Source: Zestomonas carbonaria (GTDB lineage: Bacteria; Pseudomonadota; Gammaproteobacteria; Pseudomonadales; Pseudomonadaceae). Taken from it: 64,000 nt of DNA. Below, in pieces: positions 45,851-55,085 of this stretch. Location: NCBI RefSeq assembly GCF_904061905.1, contig NZ_CAJFCI010000076.1, positions 121,549-185,548 of the forward strand. Reading direction: 5' to 3'. Position 1 is the stretch's first letter; each line of letters opens with the position of its first letter. The notes under the pieces are model-generated. The model saw nothing but the letters and a program-made list of their open reading frames with translations, did not search any database and was not told where the DNA came from. The position numbers were made by a program, and so were the translations under genes.

Positions 45851-46294
45851 TCAGGCCTTGGGCGGTTCCTCCCCGAGCGGCACGATGGCCATGGTCAGCC
45901 GCGAGATGCAACTGGACTTGCCATCCTCGCCGCTCAGGCGAATATCCCAGACATGGGTGGTGCGCCCCAGGTGCACGGGCCGCGCCACCGCGGTGACCCG
46001 CCCGCTGCGCAGACCGCGCAGGTGATTGGCGTTCACCTCCAGGCCCACGCAGTAGTACTTGCGGCTGTCGATGCACAGGAAGCTGGCGGTGGAACCGAGG
46101 GTTTCCGCCAGCACCACGGACGCGCCGCCGTGCAGCAGGCCGTAGGGCTGGTGGGTGCGCCGGTCGACCACCATGCTGGCGGTGAGCGATTCGTCGTCGA
46201 ACGACTCGAAGCGGATGTCCAACTGTTCGCCGATGGTATTGCGCAACGTGGCGTTGAGCTGCTCCAGGTCGGGTGTGGTGCGCCACAAGCTCAT
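45851..46294 (-). CDS. Hotdog-fold acyl-CoA thioesterase
   Basis: 147 residues of the PaaI/YdiI type. The catalytic region is HQPYGLLHGGASVVLAETLGSTAS (about 48-71), with Glu and the HGG motif. It should hydrolyse aryl- or acyl-CoA thioesters in the cytoplasm. It follows the acyl-CoA synthetase gene by 9 bp on the same strand, so synthetase and thioesterase form an opposing pair on CoA thioesters. Confidence 0.92.
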   Translation of the reverse strand: MSLWRTTPDLEQLNATLRNTIGEQLDIRFESFDDESLTASMVVDRRTHQPYGLLHGGASVVLAETLGSTASFLCIDSRKYYCVGLEVNANHLRGLRSGRVTAVARPVHLGRTTHVWDIRLSGEDGKSSCISRLTMAIVPLGEEPPKA

Positions 46295-46303
46295 GATTTC
46301 TCC

Positions 46304-47971
46304 TCAATCGTGCCAGAGCACCGTCTCGCGACGGTCCAGCCAGGTCTGGAAATGCCCCTGGTAGGCGCTTTCCACCACGTTGCGCTTGATCTTCAGGGTC
46401 GGCGTCAGGAAGCCGTTCTCCACCGCCCAGATCTCCTTGAGCAACACCAGGGTGAGCAATCGCTCGTGCTTGTCGAGCGCCTTGTTCACCTCATCGAACA
46501 GGGTGCGGAAGCTGTTTTCCAGTTCCGAGGTGGTACCGTTCGCCGCCTCGCGACGACCGACCTCGGACAGCACGCACAGCGCCATCGGCTGCGGCAGGCT
46601 GTCGCCGACCACGCAAACCTGCTCGATCAGCGGATGCACCGCCAGGCGGTTCTCGATCGGCGCCGGCGCCACGTACTTGCCCTTGCTGGTCTTGAAGATC
46701 TCCTTGAGCCGTCCGGTCAGGCGCAGGTAGTTCTCGCTGTCCACCTCGCCCTTGTCGCCGGTGCGCAGGAAACCGTCGGCGGTGATGGCTTCGGCGGTCC
46801 GCTCCGGGTCCTTGTAGTAGCCCTGCATGGTCGCGCCGCTGCGCACCTGCACCTCGCCCTCCTCGCTGATGCGCACCTCCACGCCCGGGCTCGCCTGGCC
46901 GATCCAGCCGGTCTTGATCTTGCCCCGCCGGCAGAGGTGCGAATAGCCGCAATTCTCGGTCATGCCGTAGACCTCGAGCACGTCCAGACCCAGGCGCTGA
47001 TACCAGCGCAGCAACGCCTCGGGCACCGGAGCGGCGCCGCACAGGGCCATGCGCAGCGCATCCAGGCCGAGCCCGGCGAGCACCTTGCGGCCAACGATGC
47101 GGCCGATGATCGGCAGCTTGAGGAGGAAATCCAGCTTCGCCGCCGGCATCTTCGCATACACGCCCATCTGGAACTTGGTCCAGATGCGTGGCACCCCGAA
47201 CATCAGGGTCGGCCGCGCGCGCTTGAGGTCTTCCAGGAAGGTGTCCAGGCTCTCGGCGAAGAACACCGTCTGCCCGCCGTACAGCGAGCCCATCTCGACG
47301 AAGGCGCGCTCGGCCACGTGGCACAGCGGCAGATAGGAAATCAGCCGGTCGTCGTCGGTGGTCTCGAACAGTTTCAGGCCGTTCTCGGCGGCGAACGCGA
47401 AGTTGCCGAAGTTGTGCATCACGCCTTTCGGCGTGCCGGTGGTGCCGGAGGTGTAGATGATGGTGGCGAGCTGGTCCGCGGCGCCTGTCGGGGTGTCGCG
47501 GATCGGCGAGCAGGCCTGCAGGTCGCTCCACTGGTAGTCGAACCGTCCTTCGGGATGCAGCGGCAGCGCCACGGTCGGCACGCCGTCGGGCATGCCGGGC
47601 GCCATGGCCGGCCAGTCGTCCAGCTTGCCGACGAACACCAGCGCCGCCTCGGAGTGCTCGAGCACCTGGCGGGCGGATTCGGCGGTGAGATTGGGATACA
47701 GGGGCACCGAGACGTACCCGGCCATCCAGATCGCCAGGTCGGCGATGATCCAGTGCGCGCAGTTCTTGGAAATGATCGCGATACGGCTGCCCTGGGGCAG
47801 TTCGCGGGAACGCAGCCAGTTGGCGGCGCGCCGTGCCTGTTCGCCTACCTCGGCCCAGGTCAGTTCCTCGATACGGCCGCCACCCAGCGGCTGGACCATG
47901 TAGCGCTTATCGGGATGACGAGCTTCACGCTCGTAGAACACCTCAAGCGGCAAACGCATTGCATCAGCCAC
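46304..47971 (-). CDS. AMP-dependent acyl-CoA synthetase (long-chain type)
   Basis: 555 residues. The AMP-binding P-loop is TIIYTSGTTGTPKGVMHNF (about 168-186), followed by VYGMTENCGYS and the late LRTGDKGEVD and GRLKEIFKTSKGKYVAP. The hydrophobic linker resembles long-chain fatty acyl-CoA synthetases that activate membrane-derived acids. Translation starts at GTG, five bases after GGAGG. A 16-bp palindrome 36 bp upstream is the likely operator. It forms a two-gene operon with the thioesterase. Confidence 0.94.
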   Translation of the reverse strand: MADAMRLPLEVFYEREARHPDKRYMVQPLGGGRIEELTWAEVGEQARRAANWLRSRELPQGSRIAIISKNCAHWIIADLAIWMAGYVSVPLYPNLTAESARQVLEHSEAALVFVGKLDDWPAMAPGMPDGVPTVALPLHPEGRFDYQWSDLQACSPIRDTPTGAADQLATIIYTSGTTGTPKGVMHNFGNFAFAAENGLKLFETTDDDRLISYLPLCHVAERAFVEMGSLYGGQTVFFAESLDTFLEDLKRARPTLMFGVPRIWTKFQMGVYAKMPAAKLDFLLKLPIIGRIVGRKVLAGLGLDALRMALCGAAPVPEALLRWYQRLGLDVLEVYGMTENCGYSHLCRRGKIKTGWIGQASPGVEVRISEEGEVQVRSGATMQGYYKDPERTAEAITADGFLRTGDKGEVDSENYLRLTGRLKEIFKTSKGKYVAPAPIENRLAVHPLIEQVCVVGDSLPQPMALCVLSEVGRREAANGTTSELENSFRTLFDEVNKALDKHERLLTLVLLKEIWAVENGFLTPTLKIKRNVVESAYQGHFQTWLDRRETVLWHD

Positions 47972-48006
47972 GACACCCTCCTAATTATTGTTATGGAGAC
48001 AGTCAA

Positions 48007-48022
48007 CCAAGCACTTGCTTGG
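48007..48022. promoter_or_regulatory. Palindromic operator upstream of the acyl-CoA synthetase
   Basis: CCAAGCACTTGCTTGG: perfect 6-bp arms CCAAGC/GCTTGG around ACTT, 36 bp before the GTG start of the synthetase. It has the size and symmetry of a TetR-family operator; such regulators often control fatty acid genes. The regulator is not in the window. Confidence 0.5.
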
Positions 48023-48122
48023 GCGAATATTCCATGCACAAAACGGAGGTGCAAGCCGAGAAATGTTTCCGTGTGTAGTCGCACGGCGGGCTTCGGCGCC
48101 AGACGCCTGGCCCGCCCGGCGG

Positions 48123-48581
48123 TCAGCTCGGATGGACCAGCGCCAGCAGTTCCATCGCGCCGGCGGCGAACAGTTCGCCGTCGAACTCGGCGAGGCTGGC
48201 GGTACGCATCGGCAGCGGCTGGTCGCGGTGGCCGTGGAGCAGCATGCCGGCAAGATCGCCGATGAAAGGCTGGTGGCTGACCAGCAGCACTTCGCGGCCT
48301 TCATAGGCGTCGAGCTGGCGCAGCGCTTCGCGCGGGTCGCTGTCCGGGGTCAACCAGGGCACGGTGGTGATCGGCAGGTGCAGGCCGAGCACTTCACGCA
48401 CCTGTTCGGCGGTCTGCTGGGCCCGCACATAGGGGCTTGCGAGGATCGCCTCCAGCGGGCGGCCGTCCAGTTGCGCGGCCGCCTGGCGGACTTCCTTGCG
48501 GCCGTGGCCAGTCAACTGGCGCACCGCGTCGGTGCGCGCCTGCGGCTCCGCTTCGCCGTGGCGCAGCAACCATAGCCTCAT
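48123..48581 (-). CDS. sixA: Phosphohistidine phosphatase SixA
   Basis: 152 residues. The phosphohistidine acceptor is His8 in RHGEA, with the second conserved His in LVSHQPFIGDL; this is the short histidine-phosphatase form of SixA. In E. coli it removes phosphate from the HPt domain of phosphotransfer proteins. It overlaps the DUF4389 gene by 4 bp. It is in a minus-strand run gpsA, DUF4389, sixA. Confidence 0.92.
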   Translation of the reverse strand: MRLWLLRHGEAEPQARTDAVRQLTGHGRKEVRQAAAQLDGRPLEAILASPYVRAQQTAEQVREVLGLHLPITTVPWLTPDSDPREALRQLDAYEGREVLLVSHQPFIGDLAGMLLHGHRDQPLPMRTASLAEFDGELFAAGAMELLALVHPS

Positions 48582-48922
48582 AGCTTGGGCTCTTCGTCGC
48601 GCACCGGGTGCTCGGCCGGCGGAATCGCGTGCGGCGCCTCGCCTTCCGGCTCACGCGGCACAGGCCAGTCGGAGAACGGCCAGGGCTTTTCCTCTGTGTT
48701 GAAGGTGCCGAAACGGCCGATCTGCGCCAGGTACTGACTGAGGCTGTCGCCAAACCCCAGCAACGTGGCGTTCGGCGCGCCATAGAACAGCCGGTAGCCC
48801 AGTTGCAGCAGCACCACGACGCCCAGCACCAGCTCGGCGACCTGCCAGACGATGACGAAGACCGCCATCCACAGGATGCGCAGCAGGATGGATTCGCGCT
48901 GCAGATCGTTGCTTTCGCTCAT
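48578..48922 (-). CDS. DUF4389 membrane protein
   Basis: 114 residues with one hydrophobic hairpin (about 12-47, RILWMAVFVIVWQVAELVLGVVVLLQLGYRLFYG), the DUF4389 pattern, then the motif YLAQIGRFGTFNTEEKPWPFSDWP and an acidic Pro-rich tail. Function unknown; in Pseudomonas it sits beside gpsA and sixA. AGGAG precedes the ATG. It starts 10 bp after the gpsA stop. Confidence 0.88.
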   Translation of the reverse strand: MSESNDLQRESILLRILWMAVFVIVWQVAELVLGVVVLLQLGYRLFYGAPNATLLGFGDSLSQYLAQIGRFGTFNTEEKPWPFSDWPVPREPEGEAPHAIPPAEHPVRDEEPKL

Positions 48923-48932
48923 GAGAACTCTC

Positions 48933-49955
48933 CTAGAACCCCTGCGGGGAAATGAAATCCACGTCGGTCTTCGGCTCGCCACGCATCAACGCTTCGATCA
49001 CCTGGGCCAACGTACGACCCTCGAACAGAATGGCATGCAAACCGGCGACCAACGGCATGTAGATCTGCAGCTCCTCGGCCTTGGCCTTGAGCACCTTGAG
49101 GGTGTTCACCCCTTCCGCCGTCTCGCCCAGGCGCGTCACCGCCTCCTCCAGGCTGCGGCCCTCGCCGAGGGCGAAGCCGACCTGGAAGTTACGGCTCTTC
49201 GGCGACGAACAGGTGACGATCAGGTCGCCGACGCCGGCAAGGCCCAGGAATGTCATCGGGTTGGCGCCGAGCTTGACGGCGAAGCGGGTCATCTCCGCCA
49301 GCGCCCGGGTGATCAGCATGCTCTTGGTGTTCTCGCCCATGCCCAGCGCGGCGGCCATGCCGGCGATGATCGCGTAGACGTTCTTCAGCGCACCGCCCAG
49401 TTCCACGCCGAAACGGTCGCCGCTGGCATAGACGCGGAAGGTGCGGCCGTGCAACACGGCCTGCACGTGGCGGCACAGTGCCTCATCCTCGCTGGCCACC
49501 ACGGTGGCGGTCAGCGCGTGCTCGGCGATCTCGCGAGCCAGGTTGGGGCCGGACAGCACGCCGATGTGCGCCTGCGGGGCGATATCCTCGAGAATCTGGC
49601 TCATCAGCTTGAAGCTCTGCGCCTCGATGCCCTTGGTCAGGCTGACCAGTCGCTTGCCGGCCAGTTGCCCGGCGTAGGGCTGCAGCGCCGCGCGCAGGGC
49701 GCTGGACGGCAGGGCGACGAAGATCAGCTCGCTGCCCGCCAGGGTCTCGGCCAGGTCGGTGACCGGCTCGACGCCGGCATGCACCTTCACGCCCTTGAGA
49801 TAGCGCGGGCTCTCCCGGGTCGTCCGTATCGCCTCGGCCTGCTCGGCATCGCGCATCCACAGGCGCACCTGCTGTCCGTTCTCCGCCAGCAGGTTGGAGA
49901 TCGCCGTGCCGAAACTGCCGCCGCCGAGGACGGCAATGGGTTGCTGCTCTGTCAT
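48933..49955 (-). CDS. gpsA: NAD(P)-dependent glycerol-3-phosphate dehydrogenase
   Basis: 340 residues. NAD(P) site LGGGSFGTAISNLL (about 10-23), catalytic Lys in GGALKNVYAIIAGM, and the substrate loop CSSPKSRNFQVGF. It makes glycerol 3-phosphate from dihydroxyacetone phosphate for phospholipid synthesis. A TATAAT box 41 bp upstream marks the promoter. First gene of gpsA-DUF4389-sixA. Confidence 0.96.
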   Translation of the reverse strand: MTEQQPIAVLGGGSFGTAISNLLAENGQQVRLWMRDAEQAEAIRTTRESPRYLKGVKVHAGVEPVTDLAETLAGSELIFVALPSSALRAALQPYAGQLAGKRLVSLTKGIEAQSFKLMSQILEDIAPQAHIGVLSGPNLAREIAEHALTATVVASEDEALCRHVQAVLHGRTFRVYASGDRFGVELGGALKNVYAIIAGMAAALGMGENTKSMLITRALAEMTRFAVKLGANPMTFLGLAGVGDLIVTCSSPKSRNFQVGFALGEGRSLEEAVTRLGETAEGVNTLKVLKAKAEELQIYMPLVAGLHAILFEGRTLAQVIEALMRGEPKTDVDFISPQGF

Positions 49956-49995
49956 AAGAAATCCGTCGTGAGCCATCCGCATGGCGATTGCCGGC

Positions 49996-50001
49996 ATTAT
50001 A
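49996..50001 (-). promoter_or_regulatory. -10 box of the gpsA operon
   Basis: The minus strand reads TATAAT here, giving a transcript start near 49989 and a leader of about 34 nt. The -35 (CTGGCC at about 17 bp) is weak. The rest of this 305-bp divergent gap, 50002-50260, has only a GAACTAGAGTTC palindrome near 50156-50167. Confidence 0.55.
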
Positions 50002-50260
50002 CGGAGCGGTCGGTGACCGGCCAGTGTTTGCCCGCACGTACAGAAGCTATTGATAATCTTGCACAATTCACGCCGGGCGGCGCTGACGATAGAGTATGAC
50101 CGACATGGCGGGGCGACTCGCCGCCAATCCTCGACACTGCATTTCCCCGAGCCCGGAACTAGAGTTCTAGCATGTCAGCACTCCCCACGGACGATTTGTC
50201 ACGAGGCCACAGGATGCGCCGCTCCCTGCCGCCGCGCCGACCGACACGAGAATCCCGGCC

Positions 50261-52144
50261 ATGAAGCTGCGCCATGGCTGGGACATCCACACCCGTACCC
50301 AACTGGTCAGCCTCGGCCCGGCGCTGCTGCTGACCCTGCTGCTGACCGCCTTCTTCATCTTCGCCCGCCTCCAGGACTTGCGCCAGGAGCTGAACCACAC
50401 CGGCCAGTTGATCGCCAACCAGCTCGCCCCCGCCACCGAATACGGGGTGATCAACGGCAACCAGCAGGTGCTCAACAACCTGCTCAAGGCCACGCAGGAC
50501 ACGCCGCACGTGCGTTTCCTGGAGGTGCGCGACCGGGAGGACAGCATCCTCGCCTACGTCGAGCGCCCCACCGACCAGCCCGCCACCCAGGTGGAAATCT
50601 TCCATGCGCCCATCTACCGGCAGCGCGTCGGGCCGCTGCCATACAACCTCGAGCGCCTGGACAGCCCCGAGGACTACCTCGGCCGCGTAGTGGTCGGCAT
50701 GTCCAACGACGCGTTCAGCAGCCGCCAGCAGGAAATCCTCCTGAAGGCCGCCCTGCTCGTCATGCTCGCCCTGGTGATCACCTTCCTGGTCGCACGCCGC
50801 CTGGCGCGCCGCCTTTCGCAACCGATCAGCGCCATGGGCAAGGCGGTGGAAGCAATCCAGTCGGGCGACTACAGCAGCCGGCTGCCGACCAGCGACGAAG
50901 GTGAACTGGGCGACCTCGCGCGGCACATCAACAACCTCGCCAGCGCCCTGGACCAGGCCAGTCGCGAACAGCATCAGGCGATGACCCAACTGATCAACGC
51001 CCGCGAAGAGGCCGAGCAGGCCAACCGCATCAAGTCGGAGTTCCTGGCGATGATGAGTCACGAACTACGTACGCCCATGAACGGCGTGCTCGGCATGCTG
51101 CAACTGCTGGAAACTACCGAGATGACCCAGGAGCAGGCGGAATACGCGGCCCTGGCCACCGAGTCCACCGAGCACCTGCTCAAGGTGATCAACGACATCC
51201 TCGACTTCTCGCGCATCGAGCGCGGCGCCCTGGAGCTGGAGCAGATCCCCTTCAACCTGCTGGACCTGCTGCAGAGCTCGGTCCAGGTCTTCCAGCACAG
51301 CGCCCAGCAACGCGGCCTGGAACTACGCCTGGAAGCCCAGCCGGGCCTCGAACGGCTCGAAGTGCGCGGCGACCCGACGCGCATCCGGCAGATACTGGTC
51401 AACCTGCTCGGCAATGCGCTGAAGTTCACCGAAGAAGGCGGCATCCGCCTGGAAGCGCGCTGGCAGGTGCTGGACCACGAGGTGCTCTGGTTCAACTGCG
51501 CGGTGCACGACAGCGGCATCGGTATCCCGGCGGAACGCCTGGAAGGCATGTTCGACGCCTTCCAGCAGGCCGACAGCTCGATCTCCCGGCGCTACGGCGG
51601 CACCGGCCTCGGCCTGGCCATCGCCCGGACCCTGGCCGAACGCATGGGCGGCACCCTGCGCGCGGAAAGCCGCGAAGGTCATGGCTCGGTATTCGCCCTC
51701 GAAATACCCATGCCCTTCCGCGAGAAGAGTGCCGAGGTGAAACAGCGCCAGACCGAGACCAGCGCCCCGAGCAGCGGCCAGGAGGTGCTCCTGGTGGAAG
51801 ACAACCCGGTCAACCAGACCGTCATCGAAGCAATGCTGCGCAGCCTCGGCTACCAGGTCAGCCTGGTGACCGACGGCGCCCAGGCGGTGCACAGCGCCTC
51901 CCAGAAACATTTTGCCGCGATTCTCATGGACTGCCGCCTGCCGGTCATGGACGGCTACGAAGCGACCCGGAAAATCCGCGAACTGGACGAACAGGCCGGG
52001 CCGCCGATCATCGCCCTGACCGCCAACGCCTTGCAGGGAGACCGCGAGGCCTGCCTGCAAGCCGGCATGAACGACTACCTGGCCAAACCCTTCAAGCGCG
52101 CCGACCTGCAACGCGTCCTGCAACGCTGGCTGCCCCCGGCATGA
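50261..52144 (+). CDS. Hybrid sensor histidine kinase (PA1611-like)
   Basis: 627 residues. Two helices (about 18-38 and 161-185) flank a periplasmic sensor of about 120 residues, then HAMP (about 180-235), HisKA with His267 (SHELRTPMNG), HATPase (to about 485) and a receiver with Asp557 (MDCRLPVMDG). In P. aeruginosa PA1611 pairs with RetS to relieve GacS, favouring biofilm formation. There is no Hpt domain, so output goes to another protein. Divergent from gpsA. Confidence 0.92.
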   Translation: MKLRHGWDIHTRTQLVSLGPALLLTLLLTAFFIFARLQDLRQELNHTGQLIANQLAPATEYGVINGNQQVLNNLLKATQDTPHVRFLEVRDREDSILAYVERPTDQPATQVEIFHAPIYRQRVGPLPYNLERLDSPEDYLGRVVVGMSNDAFSSRQQEILLKAALLVMLALVITFLVARRLARRLSQPISAMGKAVEAIQSGDYSSRLPTSDEGELGDLARHINNLASALDQASREQHQAMTQLINAREEAEQANRIKSEFLAMMSHELRTPMNGVLGMLQLLETTEMTQEQAEYAALATESTEHLLKVINDILDFSRIERGALELEQIPFNLLDLLQSSVQVFQHSAQQRGLELRLEAQPGLERLEVRGDPTRIRQILVNLLGNALKFTEEGGIRLEARWQVLDHEVLWFNCAVHDSGIGIPAERLEGMFDAFQQADSSISRRYGGTGLGLAIARTLAERMGGTLRAESREGHGSVFALEIPMPFREKSAEVKQRQTETSAPSSGQEVLLVEDNPVNQTVIEAMLRSLGYQVSLVTDGAQAVHSASQKHFAAILMDCRLPVMDGYEATRKIRELDEQAGPPIIALTANALQGDREACLQAGMNDYLAKPFKRADLQRVLQRWLPPA

Positions 52145-52348
52145 AGTTGGGAATTGTCGCCGCGATACGCCGCCCTTCGGCAGATGCTCCCCCATCCTGC
52201 CGCTCCATGGTGTACAACTGTGCTCGGTGCACTGTGACTTTCACCAACAGGCAACAGTCTATGACTAGGCTGACGAAGCGCCGTGGGTGCGTCGCAGCCC
52301 TGGGATCCGCCCCCCTGTGACATGGACAGGGATCATTGAGGAGTTCGC

Positions 52349-52864
52349 ATGACCAAACAAACCGCCTTTACCCGGGAAGACCTGTTGCGCTGCAGCCGCG
52401 GCGAACTCTTTGGTCCGGGAAACGCGCAACTGCCGGCCCCCAACATGCTGATGGTGGATCGCATCACTCACATCAGCGAAGTCGGCGGCAAGTACGGCAA
52501 AGGTGAGTTGGTCGCCGAGCTGGATATCAATCCCGACCTGTGGTTCTTCGCCTGCCACTTCGAAGGCGACCCGGTGATGCCGGGCTGCCTCGGCCTCGAC
52601 GCCATGTGGCAACTGGTCGGCTTCTTCCTCGGCTGGCAGGGCAATCCCGGCCGCGGCCGCGCCCTGGGCTCCGGCGAAGTGAAATTCTTCGGCCAGGTCC
52701 TGCCGACCGCCAAGAAAGTCACCTACAACATTCATATCAAGCGCACCATCAACCGCTCGCTGATCCTCGCCATCGCCGACGGCAGCGTCAGCGTCGATGG
52801 CCGCGAAATCTACAGTGCCGAGGGCTTGCGCGTCGGCCTGTTCACCTCCACTGACAATTTCTAA
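52349..52864 (+). CDS. fabA: 3-hydroxydecanoyl-ACP dehydratase/isomerase
   Basis: 171 residues, exact family length. Catalytic His70 (FFACHFEGDPVMPG) and Asp84 (LGLDAMWQ) are present. It dehydrates hydroxyacyl-ACP and isomerises trans-2 to cis-3-decenoyl-ACP, the branch point of anaerobic unsaturated fatty acid synthesis. GAGGAG precedes the ATG. Cotranscribed with fabB after 11 bp. The 204-bp upstream region has a CCCTGT/ACAGGG dyad (52313-52331) just before the ribosome-binding site; no DesT-type site was recognised. Confidence 0.98.
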   Translation: MTKQTAFTREDLLRCSRGELFGPGNAQLPAPNMLMVDRITHISEVGGKYGKGELVAELDINPDLWFFACHFEGDPVMPGCLGLDAMWQLVGFFLGWQGNPGRGRALGSGEVKFFGQVLPTAKKVTYNIHIKRTINRSLILAIADGSVSVDGREIYSAEGLRVGLFTSTDNF

Positions 52865-52875
52865 GGGTTATCCGC

Positions 52876-54096
52876 ATGCGTCGCGTCGTGATTACCGGCC
52901 TGGGTATCGTCTCCTGCCTGGGCAATGACAAAGACACCGTCTCCGCCAACCTGCGCGCCGGGCGCGCCGGTATCCGCTTCAACCCGTCCTATGCCGAGAT
53001 GGGCCTGCGCAGCCAGGTCTCCGGCTCGGTCGACCTGAATCTGGAAGAGCTGATCGACCGCAAGGTCTACCGCTTCATGGGTGACGCGGCGGCCTACGCC
53101 TACCTGGCCATGGAACAGGCGATCAAGGATTCCGGTCTGAGCGAGGAGCAAGTCTCCAACCCGCGCACCGGCCTGATCGCTGGTTCCGGCGGCGCCTCCA
53201 CCGTCAACCAGATGGAAGCTATCGACACCCTGCGCGAAAAAGGCGTCAAGCGTATCGGCCCATACCGCGTGACCCGCACCATGGGCAGCACCGTGTCGGC
53301 CTGCCTGGCCACGCCGTTCCGGATCAAGGGCGTCAACTTCTCCATTTCCTCGGCCTGTGCTACCAGCGCGCACTGCATCGGCCAAGCCATGGAGCAGATC
53401 CAGCTCGGCAAGCAGGACGTGGTGTTCGCCGGCGGCGGCGAAGAAGAACACTGGAGCCAGAGCTGCCTGTTCGATGCCATGGGCGCCCTCTCCACCCAGT
53501 ACAACGAAACCCCGGAAAAGGCCTCGCGCGCCTACGACGCCAAGCGTGACGGCTTCGTCATCGCCGGCGGTGGCGGCATGGTGGTGGTCGAGGAACTGGA
53601 GCACGCCCTCAAGCGCGGCGCCAAGATCTATGCCGAAATCATCGGTTATGGCGCCACCTCCGATGGCTACGACATGGTCGCCCCGAGCGGCGAAGGCGCG
53701 ATCCGCTGCATGCAGCAGGCGCTGTCCACCGTCGACACGCCGATCGACTACCTGAACACCCACGGCACCTCCACTCCGGTGGGTGATGTGGCGGAAATCG
53801 GCGCCGTTCGAGAAGTATTCGGCGACAAAGCACCGAAGATCAGCTCGACCAAGAGTCTGTCCGGCCACTCCCTGGGCGCCGCCGGCGTGCAGGAAGCCAT
53901 CTACTGCCTGCTGATGCAGGAAGGCAACTTCCTCGCCGGCTCGGCCAACATCGACGAGTTGGATCCGGAGGTCGCCGATCTGCCGATCCTGCGCGCCACC
54001 GAGGAAAACGCCAAGGTCGACGTGGTGATGAGCAACAGCTTCGGCTTCGGTGGTACCAACGCCACCCTGGTCCTGAAGCGCTGGACCGGCCAGTAA
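52876..54096 (+). CDS. fabB: 3-oxoacyl-ACP synthase I (KAS I)
   Basis: 406 residues. The Cys-His-His triad is Cys161 (SSACATSAHC), His296 (NTHGTSTPVGD) and His331 (SLSGHSLGAAG). It elongates the cis-3-decenoyl-ACP made by FabA, so fabAB together supply unsaturated fatty acids. AAGGGTT precedes the ATG. A strong terminator begins 16 bp after the stop. Confidence 0.98.
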   Translation: MRRVVITGLGIVSCLGNDKDTVSANLRAGRAGIRFNPSYAEMGLRSQVSGSVDLNLEELIDRKVYRFMGDAAAYAYLAMEQAIKDSGLSEEQVSNPRTGLIAGSGGASTVNQMEAIDTLREKGVKRIGPYRVTRTMGSTVSACLATPFRIKGVNFSISSACATSAHCIGQAMEQIQLGKQDVVFAGGGEEEHWSQSCLFDAMGALSTQYNETPEKASRAYDAKRDGFVIAGGGGMVVVEELEHALKRGAKIYAEIIGYGATSDGYDMVAPSGEGAIRCMQQALSTVDTPIDYLNTHGTSTPVGDVAEIGAVREVFGDKAPKISSTKSLSGHSLGAAGVQEAIYCLLMQEGNFLAGSANIDELDPEVADLPILRATEENAKVDVVMSNSFGFGGTNATLVLKRWTGQ

Positions 54097-54111
54097 GCTG
54101 ATCCGGACAGG

Positions 54112-54137
54112 AAAAGGGCGTCTTCGGGCGCCTTTTT
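54112..54137 (+). terminator. Rho-independent terminator of fabAB
   Basis: AAAAGGGCG-TC-TTCG-GG-CGCCTTTTT: a stem with a stable TTCG loop and a T-run. It closes the fabAB operon 12 bp before the stop of the convergent methyltransferase gene. Confidence 0.85.
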
Positions 54138-54148
54138 CGTTTGCGGCC

Positions 54149-54916
54149 TCAGGCCGCCGTCTCGTCGTTTCGCAGCGACTTGTCGCTCCGGCCGAAACGC
54201 GGCGCCAGCATCGGTACCTCGCGGCGATAATCGGCATACTCCGGGTGCATGACCTGCAAATCGCGCTCCTCCAACTGGATGGCGGAGAGGATATAGGTCG
54301 TCATCAGCAGCGCGAACAGCGCGTGGGTCATGGTCATGTCGGGGGTCGCCCAGAAGGCGATGAACCAGCCGACATACAAGGGATGACGCACGATGCGATA
54401 GGCCCCCGGGGTCTTGAACGGCAACGGCCGATAAGGCCGGCCAAGCAGTTGCAGCCACACCTGGCGCAGCCCGAACAGGTCGAAGTGGTTGATCAGGAAG
54501 GTGCTGTACAGCACCAGCAACCAGCCACTGGCGAACACCGCGTACAGCAACCCACGAATGAGGGGATGCTCCGCCGACCAGAACACGCCCCCTACCGGTT
54601 GCCAGAAGACCATCAGCAGGAGCAGGGCCAGGCTGGAAAACAGCACATAGGTGCTGCGCTCGGCCTCTACCGGAACCCAGCGGGTCCACCAGCGCTTGAA
54701 CGCCGGCCGTGCCATCAGGCTGTGCTGCACGGCGAACATCGCCAGCAGCAGGATATCGATGCCCAGCGCCTCCAGTGGCAGCAGGCGGGGAACTCCATCG
54801 AGGCTGGCCGGCAGGAGCGGGAAATTGCCGACGAAGGCGATGAGGCACAGGAAGGTGGCCAGGAAGATCGCATAGCTGGTCAGGCCGTAGAGGAAGATGG
54901 AAATTCGCTTGAACAT
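54149..54916 (-). CDS. NnrU/MddA-like membrane methyltransferase
   Basis: 255 residues with about six membrane helices. The SAM-binding end is typical of isoprenylcysteine-methyltransferase-like proteins: GAYRIVRHPLYVGWFIAFWATPDMT (about 168-192) and EERDLQVMHPEYADYRREVPMLAPRF. Among these it most resembles MddA, which methylates methanethiol to dimethyl sulfide in Pseudomonas. Other NnrU-like functions remain possible. AGGAG precedes the ATG. Convergent with fabB. Confidence 0.8.
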   Translation of the reverse strand: MFKRISIFLYGLTSYAIFLATFLCLIAFVGNFPLLPASLDGVPRLLPLEALGIDILLLAMFAVQHSLMARPAFKRWWTRWVPVEAERSTYVLFSSLALLLLMVFWQPVGGVFWSAEHPLIRGLLYAVFASGWLLVLYSTFLINHFDLFGLRQVWLQLLGRPYRPLPFKTPGAYRIVRHPLYVGWFIAFWATPDMTMTHALFALLMTTYILSAIQLEERDLQVMHPEYADYRREVPMLAPRFGRSDKSLRNDETAA

Positions 54917-55085
54917 GTTCGGCTCCTCGGCAAACAGGCGACCGTATGACCCGGCCCGGCCGGCCGCCGCGCGAATCAGGCAGAGTGAGGGGGCTATTGG
55001 CGCGGCTTTCCGCTGCCAGGGGCAGGTTATGGCCGGCATGTATCGCCGGCATGTCCGCAAACGCGCAGATTGTTTCAGGAGTGCA

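Noticed and set aside
52145..52348. DesT/FabR-type operator before fabA
   Set aside because: Inspected for the expected palindrome; only a weak CCCTGT/ACAGGG dyad close to the ribosome-binding site was found, which is not a convincing match.
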